Below, in pieces: positions 1-6,842 of a stretch of 10,942 bases of DNA (position 1 is its first letter; the number at the start of each line of letters is the position of its first letter). The notes beneath the pieces were generated by a model. That model saw only the letters and a list, made by a program, of their open reading frames with translations, ran no database searches and was not told the DNA's origin. Source of the stretch: an uncultured delta proteobacterium (lineage in GTDB: Bacteria; Myxococcota_A; Bradymonadia; REDH01); the NCBI GenBank assembly GCA_903873545.1, contig CAIQPA010000210.1, positions 1 to 10,942 on the forward strand. Reading direction: 5' to 3'. Both the position numbers and the translations under genes were made by a program.

Positions 1-13
1 GACCATCTGTCGA

Positions 14-42
14 TTGACACTGTTTTCGCGCAGGACAATAGA
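14..42 (+). promoter_or_regulatory. Candidate sigma-70 promoter for the exbB operon
   Basis: A perfect TTGACA lies at 14-19. After a 17-bp spacer comes AATAGA at 37-42, which matches only three of six bases of TATAAT. The position, about 100 bp before the first gene of the TonB locus, makes it the natural candidate for the operon promoter. The weak -10 keeps confidence moderate. No regulator site such as a Fur box was recognised around it. Confidence 0.4.
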
Positions 43-53
43 GGCGCGCTCGC

Positions 54-81
54 GCGGGGTGCGAAGCACCGCACCATTTTT
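54..81 (+). terminator. Leader hairpin with T-run (possible attenuator or upstream terminator)
   Basis: GGTGC (58-62), a GAA loop and GCACC (66-70) form a 5-bp GC-rich stem that can gain two more pairs past a 2-nt bulge. A second GCACC copy (71-75) offers an alternative pairing. TTTTT follows at 77-81. The layout resembles an intrinsic terminator. Lying between the candidate promoter and exbB, it could attenuate the operon, or it could end a gene left of the window. The stem is short, so this is tentative. Confidence 0.3.
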
Positions 82-141
82 GACTGCGGCATCCTGCGCC
101 CGTCGCGGCTCCCATCATCGCCAACTAGAACTGAGGACATC

Positions 142-816
142 ATGCCGCTTTTGCTCGCTGCCGAGGTTGCCCACACGGGCTCGCTCACCGCTCTGCTCCT
201 TGAGTTCGCCCGAGGCGGTGGTGAGTGGGTACTCTGGCTGCTCATTCTGCTCAGCGTCGGCACCTTCTTCATCGCCTTCGAGCGCATCCTCTTTCTGCGT
301 AGCCACACGGTTGAGGTTGCGTCGCTCCGCACGCTGATCATGGACCGTCTGAACGCCGGCGACCGCGACGGCCTCCTTGGTTCGCTCAAGGACCAGACCT
401 CCATGGCGGCCCGCGTCCTGGCAAACGGTCTGCGTGACGCCGACCGCGGCCCCGAGGCCGTTGCCGAACTCTGCCATGGCGCCATCGGCATCGAGAAGCT
501 CCGCTACGAGCGGGGCATCAACTACCTCGCGACGGTCGGCTCCAACGCTCCCTTCATTGGCCTCTTCGGCACCGTCATGGGTGTCATTATGGCCTTCGAC
601 CAGCTCCGTGGCATGGGCGGCGCTGGCGGAGCACCCAACGACCGGGTCATGGGCGCAATCGCCGAGGCGCTGATCGCCACCGGCGTCGGCCTTCTGGTCG
701 CCATCCCCTCCATCATCTTCTTCAACCTGATCAAGGCTCGCATCAAGCGTGAGACGACGGGCACACAGCTGCTCGTCGACACACTTGTTGCCTACCTTCG
801 CTCTGAGTCGAAGTAG
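142..816 (+). CDS. exbB: ExbB/TolQ/MotA-family proton channel protein
   Basis: This is the inner-membrane proton channel subunit that, with ExbD, uses the proton motive force to energise TonB. It is 224 aa, a usual length for the family. Three hydrophobic segments are visible at about residues 30-50, 127-150 and 172-195. The family core is clear: 'LATVGSNAPFIGLFGTVMG' before and in the second segment, and 'ALIATGVGLLVAIPSI' in the third, the helices that line the ion path in ExbB/TolQ. The ATG at 142 follows GAGGA at 133-137. ExbD starts 14 bp after its stop, and tonB and a receptor follow, which favours ExbB over TolQ or a flagellar MotA. The family call is firm; the ExbB name rests on context. 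Confidence 0.93.
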   Translation: MPLLLAAEVAHTGSLTALLLEFARGGGEWVLWLLILLSVGTFFIAFERILFLRSHTVEVASLRTLIMDRLNAGDRDGLLGSLKDQTSMAARVLANGLRDADRGPEAVAELCHGAIGIEKLRYERGINYLATVGSNAPFIGLFGTVMGVIMAFDQLRGMGGAGGAPNDRVMGAIAEALIATGVGLLVAIPSIIFFNLIKARIKRETTGTQLLVDTLVAYLRSESK

Positions 817-830
817 CCGGGAGGATTGTC

Positions 831-1247
831 ATGGCTGGACAGGTAGAACAGGATGACGATGAGGTCATCGCCGCCATCAACATGGTCCCCTTCATCGATA
901 TCAGCCTCGTGCTGCTGATCATCTTCATGGTCACCTCGAGCTACATCGTGAAGGCGGCCATCGAGGTCGATCTCCCCACCGCTGCGACGGGGTCGGATGC
1001 AGCACCGAGCACCATCGGTTTGGTTGTGATGGCCGACGGCAAGGTGCAGTTGAATGGTGCCGAGGTCACACTGGAGCAGCTGCCTGCGCTGGTAAAGGCG
1101 GAGGTCGCCAAAGATGCAAAGGTGCAGGCGATGATCGCCGGCGACCGGACTGCGGACTATGGCAAAATCATCGATGTCGTCGATGTTGTGAAGGCGGCCG
1201 GCGTCAAAGCCTTTGCCCTCAACATCGAGCGTGAGGTCACCCCCTGA
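831..1247 (+). CDS. exbD: ExbD/TolR-family biopolymer transport protein
   Basis: This is the partner of ExbB in the TonB-energising complex: a single-span inner-membrane protein with a periplasmic domain. It is 138 aa with a short acidic cytoplasmic N-terminus, one membrane helix at about residues 19-42 ('NMVPFIDISLVLLIIFM') and a periplasmic domain rich in Val and Lys. Asp23 sits where the family keeps the essential protonatable aspartate. The ATG at 831 has a strong GGGAGG at 819-824 with 6-nt spacing. The stop is one base before the tonB start, so translational coupling is likely. TolR is the alternative name, but the tonB gene downstream argues for ExbD. Confidence 0.93.
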   Translation: MAGQVEQDDDEVIAAINMVPFIDISLVLLIIFMVTSSYIVKAAIEVDLPTAATGSDAAPSTIGLVVMADGKVQLNGAEVTLEQLPALVKAEVAKDAKVQAMIAGDRTADYGKIIDVVDVVKAAGVKAFALNIEREVTP

Positions 1248-1248
1248 G

Positions 1249-2106
1249 ATGAGCGCCCGTGTCGAAAAGTTCGACCCGCTCGCAAGCAGCGGAGACGACC
1301 GCGTCATCGGTCGTTTTGTCGTTGTCGCGCTCCTGAGCCTGGCGACGCAGGCGCTTGTGGCCGGCGGCTTCGCGGTCAACGCCAGCCTTGCAGAGAAGCG
1401 GGCCGCAGAGAGCCGGGTCACGATGGTGGAAATCGTCGTCCCCGACGCGCCCAAGCCGCCTGAGCCTCCGCCGCCTCCGCCACCGGAGCCGCCCAAGCCG
1501 GAGCCCGTGAAGGAGGAGCCGAAGCCGCTCAAGCAGGCTCCCAAGGTGGAGGAGCTCAAGCCCGTGGAGCCGCAGGCTGCTCCCGAGCCGTTGCCCGATA
1601 CGCCTCCGCCACCGCCGGAACCTGTGCGTCCGCGCCAGATTGGCATGTCGGGGGAGTCCTTTGCAGGGACGGGCAGTGGGCCTCGGTTTGCTGCGGGCGA
1701 CACCACCCGCGGTGGCCGCCCCTCACGCATCTCGGTCGATCCGAAGGATGGTCGCAAGCCGGTCGACAGTCTGCCTGCAGCCCCCGTCGGCAACGGCGAC
1801 AAGCCCGCGGTCCCCGACCGTGATGCCTCGCTGAAGGGACGTCCCGACTTCAACCGTTACGGCTATCCCGAGGCTGCCCAGAAGCAGCTGGTCGAGGGCG
1901 ACTGCCGTGTCAGCCTCCGCGTCGGAGACGACGGCAAGGTAGCCACCATCGCCTCCATCGACTGCACCCGCAAAGAGGTCGGTTTCGAAGACTACCTCCG
2001 CCGCTACATCCCGCGCGAGATGCGCTTCCGGCCTGCGATTCGCAGCGGCGTCGCTGCGGAGACCGAGGTCGTCTTTACCCACGAATTCCGTCTGCCCGGC
2101 CGATAA
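1249..2106 (+). CDS. tonB: TonB-family energy transducer
   Basis: TonB is anchored in the inner membrane, spans the periplasm and pulls on outer-membrane receptors. The 285-aa product shows a cytoplasmic N-terminus, a membrane segment at about 23-44, a long Pro/Glu/Lys-rich linker at about 66-135, a Gly/Ser/Asp-rich spacer and a C-terminal domain at about 200-285 beginning 'FNRYGYPEAAQKQ' and ending 'VVFTHEFRLPGR', as in TonB C-terminal domains. Cys219 and Cys239 could form a disulfide in that domain. I chose the ATG at 1249, one base after the exbD stop; the in-frame ATG at 1213 would lie inside exbD. No strong Shine-Dalgarno is seen, so translation probably couples to exbD. The receptor gene follows 11 bp later and is the obvious partner. 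Confidence 0.92.
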   Translation: MSARVEKFDPLASSGDDRVIGRFVVVALLSLATQALVAGGFAVNASLAEKRAAESRVTMVEIVVPDAPKPPEPPPPPPPEPPKPEPVKEEPKPLKQAPKVEELKPVEPQAAPEPLPDTPPPPPEPVRPRQIGMSGESFAGTGSGPRFAAGDTTRGGRPSRISVDPKDGRKPVDSLPAAPVGNGDKPAVPDRDASLKGRPDFNRYGYPEAAQKQLVEGDCRVSLRVGDDGKVATIASIDCTRKEVGFEDYLRRYIPREMRFRPAIRSGVAAETEVVFTHEFRLPGR

Positions 2107-2117
2107 CCAGGACCCCC

Positions 2118-4823
2118 ATGCAGCTGACCTGCCGAATCCGCCTCACCGCCCAGCTCGCCCTCGCAGCGCTCGCTGCGCCGTCGTTCGCTGCGACCGCCTC
2201 GGCCGAAGAGCCCGCCACCGTTGGCGAAGAGCTTATCGAGCCCGAACTCCTCTCCAGCGTGGAGGCCGCCTTTCCGCCGGCCGCCTTCGCCGCCGGCCTG
2301 CAGGCCGATGTCATCCTGCAGATCGACATCAGCGAGACGGGCGCCGTCACCAACCCCATCCCCGTCGAGGCGGCCTACTTCGGCTACGACGACAAGGGGA
2401 ACCTGGTCGAAGAGACCGCCGAAATCACCGCCGACAAGCATGGCTTCATCGCCTCTGCGCTCGCGGCCGTGACCCAGTACAAGTTCAAGCCGGCCATCCT
2501 CAAAGATGCCAAGCGCCCCGAAGGCGTCGCCATCCCCGTACAGGTGACCTGGAAGGTGGGCTTCGTCATCTCCGAGCAGGAGATCCAGCGCCAGCTCACC
2601 GAGAAGGAGGCGCAGCGGGACCAGGCTGTCGCCAGCGACCCCACAGCGCCCGTCAACTTTCAGGGTCAGCTCCTTGTGCGCGGCGTCCGCGACCCGCTCT
2701 TCGGTGTGAAGATCAAGCTCCGACAGACCACGCCCGACAGCGGTCTTGCCCTTGAGGTCACGACCGACGCGGAGGGCCGCTTCGCCGTCCCAGGGCTCAA
2801 GTCCGGCACCTGGGAGGTCAAGGTCGATGAACCCGGCTTCCGCCTCTACACCACGACCGAGAAGATTGCGGCAGCCCAGCTCACCGAGGCCACGCTCTAC
2901 ATCGAGCGGACCCGCGAAGGGCTCGTGACCCGCACCACGGGCGAGCCGCCGCCGAAAGAGGTCACCCGCCGCATCCTCACCGTGCGCGAAATCCAGCGCA
3001 TCCCAGGCAACAACAACGACGCCATCAAGGTGGTCCAGAACCTCCCCGGCGTAGCCCGCTCCGCCTTCAACGGCGGCCAGGTCATCGTCCGCGGCTCGGC
3101 GCCGGAAGACACCGCCTTCTTCGTCGATGGCATGCAGCTGCTCGCCATCTACCACTTCGGCGGCCTCCGCTCGGTCTTCCCCAGCGAGTTCCTCTCGTCG
3201 GTTAACCTCTACCCCGGCGCCTTCTCGTCGCAGTATGGTCGGGTGACGGGCGGCGTCATCGACGTGCGGACCAAGACTGAAAAACTCGACCGGCTCCGCG
3301 GCCACTTCGACGTCAACTTCATCGACTCAAGCTTCTACCTCGAAGGGCCCATCGGCAAGGACCTCGACTTCCAGGTCGGTGCCCGCCGCTCCTACATCGA
3401 CTTCCTCCTCGAGCCGCTGTCAGAGACGCTCGGTCTCAGCTTCACCACCGCGCCCCGCTACTACGACTGGCAGGCCAAGGTGCGCTGGTATGCCGACCCC
3501 AACCACACCGCCTCCCTCTTCATCTACGGCTCCGACGACCTGCTCGACTTCGTCCGCGAAGACCAGCGCGACATCCCACCCGACCTCCGCGGCGGCATCA
3601 AAATCTCCACCGCCTTCCAGGGCGCCATCGCCCGGCTCGACTCCAAGCTCGCGCCCGACATCACCAACCAGTTCCAGTTCCAGTACCAGCCGCAGCAGCA
3701 GGGCTTCTCGCTCGGCCAGGGGCTCTACTTCAACCTCAACGTCGACTTCTTCTCCATCCGCGACACCGTCGAATGGAAGGCCTCCGACACCCTGACGCTC
3801 CGCGGCGGCACCGATCCCAAGTACTTCTCGGGCGACATCAAGCTCAAACTGCCTCGGCCGCCGAAAGAGGGAGAGACCCCGGTCGGCTTGGGCAACTCCG
3901 AGATCTTCGAGATCACCGAGAGCTTCGACCCGGCCATCTACAACCTCTACACAGAGGCCGAGTGGAAGCCCTCCGATCGGCTGCTCCTCATCCCCGGCCT
4001 CAGGTACGAGTACTACAACCGGGTGGAGCGCGCTGCCGCCGACCCCCGCCTCGCGGCCCGCTACAACCTCACCGACGAGCTGGTGGTGAAGGCTGCTTAC
4101 GGCCGCCACCACATCTCGCCCACCCCCGACGAGACCAGCACCACGCTGGGCAACCCCACCCTCAACCTCGAGCAGGCCGACCACTACGTGCTCGGCGCCG
4201 AGTATGCCTTCACCCCCTACCTGAGCTTCACGGCAGAGGCCTTCTTCAAAGACCTCGATAATCTGGTGACCCGCTCAAACGGCCCGCTCATCTACGACAA
4301 CGCCGCAGAGGGTCGCATCTACGGCGGCGAGTTCTTTCTCCGCCACCAGCTTGCCAACAACTTCTTCGGCTGGGTTGCCTACACCATCAGCCAGAGTGAG
4401 CGGAAAGACCGGCCGGGGGAGGATTGGCGGCTGTTCGACTTCGACCAGACCCACATCCTCAACCTCATCGCCAGCTACGACCTGCCGAGCAACTGGTCGA
4501 TTGGTGCCCGCTACCGTTACGTGACCGGCTCGCCCAACACCGAGATCATCGCAGGCGTCTTCGATTCCGACAGCAACGACTATGTCCGCGTCGAAGAGAC
4601 GACTGTCAACGCGTCGCGGAACAAGGCCTTCCAGCAGCTCGACGTCCGCGTCGACAAGAAGTGGATCTTCGATACCTGGACGCTCAACACCTACCTCGAC
4701 CTCCAAAACGCCACCAACTACGAGAACCAGGAGGGGGTGAACTACCAGTATGACTTCGAAGACAGTCTGCCGGTGACGGGCATCCCCATCTTCCCCAGCA
4801 TCGGCATCCGAGGAGAATTCTGA
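2118..4823 (+). CDS. TonB-dependent outer-membrane receptor with N-terminal TonB_C-like and carboxypeptidase-regulatory-like domains
   Basis: This gated outer-membrane channel imports a substrate using energy from TonB. Order in the 901-aa protein: signal peptide 1-29 (cleavage after 'ATASA'); a TonB C-terminal-like domain at about 48-150, with 'DVILQIDISETGAV' and then 'ALAAVTQYKFKPAIL'; a carboxypeptidase-regulatory-like beta domain at about 179-262 ('TDAEGRFAVPGLKSGTWEV'); a plug from about 280 ('KEVTRRILTVREIQRIPG', 'VIVRGSAPEDTAFFVDGM'); and a beta-barrel from about 400 to the terminal Phe of 'GIRGEF', a signal for barrel insertion. The ATG follows AGGA at 2109-2112. The segment 'KEVTRR' may act as the TonB box, but this is inference. 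The stop overlaps the next start (TGATG). The substrate is unknown: no siderophore, heme, B12 or sugar genes lie nearby. Confidence 0.92.
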   Translation: MQLTCRIRLTAQLALAALAAPSFAATASAEEPATVGEELIEPELLSSVEAAFPPAAFAAGLQADVILQIDISETGAVTNPIPVEAAYFGYDDKGNLVEETAEITADKHGFIASALAAVTQYKFKPAILKDAKRPEGVAIPVQVTWKVGFVISEQEIQRQLTEKEAQRDQAVASDPTAPVNFQGQLLVRGVRDPLFGVKIKLRQTTPDSGLALEVTTDAEGRFAVPGLKSGTWEVKVDEPGFRLYTTTEKIAAAQLTEATLYIERTREGLVTRTTGEPPPKEVTRRILTVREIQRIPGNNNDAIKVVQNLPGVARSAFNGGQVIVRGSAPEDTAFFVDGMQLLAIYHFGGLRSVFPSEFLSSVNLYPGAFSSQYGRVTGGVIDVRTKTEKLDRLRGHFDVNFIDSSFYLEGPIGKDLDFQVGARRSYIDFLLEPLSETLGLSFTTAPRYYDWQAKVRWYADPNHTASLFIYGSDDLLDFVREDQRDIPPDLRGGIKISTAFQGAIARLDSKLAPDITNQFQFQYQPQQQGFSLGQGLYFNLNVDFFSIRDTVEWKASDTLTLRGGTDPKYFSGDIKLKLPRPPKEGETPVGLGNSEIFEITESFDPAIYNLYTEAEWKPSDRLLLIPGLRYEYYNRVERAAADPRLAARYNLTDELVVKAAYGRHHISPTPDETSTTLGNPTLNLEQADHYVLGAEYAFTPYLSFTAEAFFKDLDNLVTRSNGPLIYDNAAEGRIYGGEFFLRHQLANNFFGWVAYTISQSERKDRPGEDWRLFDFDQTHILNLIASYDLPSNWSIGARYRYVTGSPNTEIIAGVFDSDSNDYVRVEETTVNASRNKAFQQLDVRVDKKWIFDTWTLNTYLDLQNATNYENQEGVNYQYDFEDSLPVTGIPIFPSIGIRGEF

Positions 4824-6019
4824 TGATACTCCCTTCCTTCTCACGCCATCTGTCGTCTGTTCTGATTGCCGGTCTCTTCGCAGGCTGTGCCGGCGAGATG
4901 CTCGAGTCACCCGAGACGGTCTCCAAGCTCCGCATCCTGGCAGTTCGTGCCGAGCCGCCCGACCTTGCACCAGGCGAGACGGTGACGCTCGACGCGCTCG
5001 TTGTGGACCCGCGCCACGACCGCTGCATCGAGCCAGTGGGGGCCGGTTCGGGCGCTCCGGCAGACTGCACCTCACCTGCTGTCGTTGGGTCGCCGACCCT
5101 CTACTGGGAGCTCTGCCTCTTTGATGAGGGGGCGAACAACCTCTACCGCTGCGGCACCATCCCCGACCTTCCGTCGGAGGTCTCGCGCCGCGACCTTGGC
5201 ACCGGCGCCACCGCATCGATTGCCTACAACGCCATCGTGCCGGCCCCCTCCTTCATCGAGCAGGCCTGCAGCCAGCTCGCTTCCGCCGACCTTCCCGACT
5301 TTGTGGAGCTCCCCTCCTGCCGGCGTGGCCTGCCCGTCACCATCCGGCTGACCGCCATCGCCGCGGGCGCCGACCTCGCCGGGCGGACCACAGACCAGTT
5401 CTGCCTCGATGAGCCCGCGGACTGCGAGATCGCCAAGAAGTCGCTCACGCTGCTGCTCCCCGACAAGGTTGGCGAGCGGAACAGCAACCCCCGCATCGAG
5501 GCCCTCTCCAACGGCGAGACGGAGCTCGAGCCGGGCGTGGCAATCGTGCCTGTCTGTGGCGATGATTCGGTGCCGGAAGAAGAGGACTACGATCACCACG
5601 ACCCCCGCGTTGTCCCCCTGGTGGCGACGGTCACGGTGGGCGAGGGCTCTGGCAGCAGCGCGGAGCTCTTCAACCCGGAGCCGACACAGGTGGATGCCGC
5701 GCCGGCGCCCAAGCGGGAGGCGCTCGACATCTCTTGGTTCAGCACCTTCGGCGGCCTCCGCGGGTCCACCTACTGGGGTGAGGGCGTCACAACCGACGAC
5801 GAGATCACCCTCAACCAGCTCGAGTTCAAGCAGCACATGAAGGAGTTCGACCTGACGGCGCTTCCCGCAGGCCCGGTACGCATCTTCGCGGTGATTCGTG
5901 ACGGCCGCGGCGGTGTGGACTTCTTGGAGCGAGAGCTCTCGATTCCCTTCATCAGCGGTGCGGAAGAGGCCGTTGCCGAAGACCAGAAGTGCTTCGACGT
6001 GAAGGGCGTAGCGAAGTAG
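4823..6019 (+). CDS. Cys-rich lipoprotein of the TonB locus, function unknown
   Basis: This 398-aa protein has a lipoprotein signal (hydrophobic residues 10-21, then 'FAGC' with Cys22 as the lipidated residue; the -3 position is Phe rather than the commoner Leu). Mature residue 2 is Ala. After it comes an Ig-like looking stretch, 'RILAVRAEPPDLAPGETVT', a phrase I associate with lipoproteins of Myxococcota. Ten further cysteines are spread along the chain, suggesting disulfides in the periplasm or at the surface. An acidic/His run at residues 252-260 ('EEEDYDHHD') could bind metal, though it may be plain linker. The start overlaps the receptor stop by one base, with AGGAGA at 4811-4816 as ribosome site, so the two are made together. 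A role as surface or periplasmic accessory to the receptor is inferred from context only. Confidence 0.75.
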   Translation: MILPSFSRHLSSVLIAGLFAGCAGEMLESPETVSKLRILAVRAEPPDLAPGETVTLDALVVDPRHDRCIEPVGAGSGAPADCTSPAVVGSPTLYWELCLFDEGANNLYRCGTIPDLPSEVSRRDLGTGATASIAYNAIVPAPSFIEQACSQLASADLPDFVELPSCRRGLPVTIRLTAIAAGADLAGRTTDQFCLDEPADCEIAKKSLTLLLPDKVGERNSNPRIEALSNGETELEPGVAIVPVCGDDSVPEEEDYDHHDPRVVPLVATVTVGEGSGSSAELFNPEPTQVDAAPAPKREALDISWFSTFGGLRGSTYWGEGVTTDDEITLNQLEFKQHMKEFDLTALPAGPVRIFAVIRDGRGGVDFLERELSIPFISGAEEAVAEDQKCFDVKGVAK

Positions 6020-6050
6020 GTTGGAGAAGGATCTCGGCCTGCAGCTTGCG

Positions 6051-6129
6051 CTGAACAATTTTGAAAACCGTAGTGTTCTTAGCCTGTTAGCGTTGCACTA
6101 AAAACTTGTTCAGTGCATAGGTGTTCAGT
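6051..6129. repeat. Three TGTTCAG motifs (one inverted, two direct)
   Basis: CTGAACA at 6051-6057 is the reverse complement of TGTTCAG, which appears at 6107-6113 and again at 6122-6128. The two direct copies extend to TGTTCAGT and are 15 bp apart. All lie in the AT-richer gap before the unknown gene at 6165, and the direct copies lie within a candidate promoter. They could be operator half-sites, or the inverted pair could form a long-loop hairpin. No known regulator consensus was matched. Confidence 0.35.
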
Positions 6130-6134
6130 ATCTT
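6106..6134 (+). promoter_or_regulatory. Candidate promoter for the unknown gene at 6165
   Basis: TTGTTC (6106-6111) and TATCTT (6129-6134) are separated by 17 bp. They match the sigma-70 -35 box at three of six positions and the -10 box at four of six. Transcription would begin near 6141, just upstream of a GGAGGA ribosome site at 6154-6159. A second, weaker option is TTGAAA at 6061-6066 with TGTTAG at 6085-6090, spacing 18. The local AT richness against GC-rich flanks supports a promoter somewhere here. Confidence 0.35.
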
Positions 6135-6164
6135 GTCGTTCCAAACCCCGCGTGGAGGAACGCC

Positions 6165-6776
6165 ATGAACTCGCAGCCCATCCCCTTTGTCCCTCGTCTT
6201 TCGCTCACCACCGCCGGTGCCACGGTCTATCGCCGCGCGCTGCCTGGCGAGGCCCTGGTTGCTGGTCGGCCCCTCCGCCGCTGGTTCAAGCTCTGGCACC
6301 ACCGGGTTCGCGACATCGTCTTCGTGCGGGCGGTGCAGCTGACCCCTTCCATCACTTCCTACGCGATGCTTCGCGTGCTCGAGGGCGGCGACGCCCGGTT
6401 TCTGCAGGCGCTTGTCAGACACGGGGAGGGGATGCCCACGGACATGCAGCTTGCGATGGAGACAGCGAGCACGCTGGCCCTCTTGGCGGATCGCGAGGTG
6501 GCGGCATTCCCTCCGCTTCGCGCTCCCGCCTTGAGGATGCTTTCCCAGCTCACCATCGCCGAACTCTACGCCTCCGACGAGGCGGAAGGAGAGGGCGATG
6601 AGGCCGCGGACCAGGATGAGTCGAGCCGCGGTGGCGCGCTCCACGAGGAGGCCGCCTGGGCCGTCGCCCAGCTGCAGGAAGACGATCTCCTCGCCGGCAT
6701 GCAGCTGGCAGACCTCGCCCGCCGCGAGCTCATGATGCTCGTCACACGCGCCCCGAAACTCAGCCGGCTGAGCTAG
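6165..6776 (+). CDS. Hypothetical protein, 203 aa, mostly helical
   Basis: I do not recognise this protein. The ATG at 6165 has an excellent GGAGGA at 6154-6159, and codon use matches its neighbours, so it is a real gene. There is no signal peptide or membrane helix, so it is probably cytoplasmic. The N-terminal half has basic and aromatic residues ('RRWFKLWHHRVRD'), and long Leu/Ala-rich stretches suggest helices. An acidic linker at about 139-154 ('DEAEGEGDEAADQDES') separates a helical C-terminal part beginning 'ALHEEAAWAVAQLQEDD', which ends in a basic tail. It stands alone: 145 bp after the lipoprotein gene with its own candidate promoter, and convergent with purM 66 bp away. No function can be inferred. 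Confidence 0.75.
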   Translation: MNSQPIPFVPRLSLTTAGATVYRRALPGEALVAGRPLRRWFKLWHHRVRDIVFVRAVQLTPSITSYAMLRVLEGGDARFLQALVRHGEGMPTDMQLAMETASTLALLADREVAAFPPLRAPALRMLSQLTIAELYASDEAEGEGDEAADQDESSRGGALHEEAAWAVAQLQEDDLLAGMQLADLARRELMMLVTRAPKLSRLS

Positions 6777-6842
6777 CCGAGACGGGATGGAGCGGAGTTG
6801 GCCGCCGGTGTTCCGCCGGACCTACCCCTACTCCCCGATGGG

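Noticed and set aside
1213..1248. Earlier in-frame ATG for tonB
   Set aside because: It lies within the conserved end of exbD; the ATG at 1249, just after the exbD stop, gives a normal TonB N-terminus.
792..1853. 353-aa minus-strand frame opposite exbD and tonB
   Set aside because: Gly/Ser runs arise from the reverse complement of the tonB proline linker; no motif and no start signal.
2004..3305. 433-aa minus-strand frame opposite the receptor
   Set aside because: The receptor has signal peptide, plug and barrel features; the opposite strand shows only Gly/Asp/Arg-rich shadow sequence.
6042..6060. CAGC-TTGC-GCTG hairpin followed by ATTTT as a terminator of the TonB operon
   Set aside because: A 4-bp stem followed by AACAATTTT is too weak, and the T-run is short and displaced.
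6777..6842. CCGG-N7-CCGG in the convergent gap as a bidirectional terminator
   Set aside because: The stem is only 4 bp and there is no T-run on either strand; I see nothing else in this 66-bp gap.
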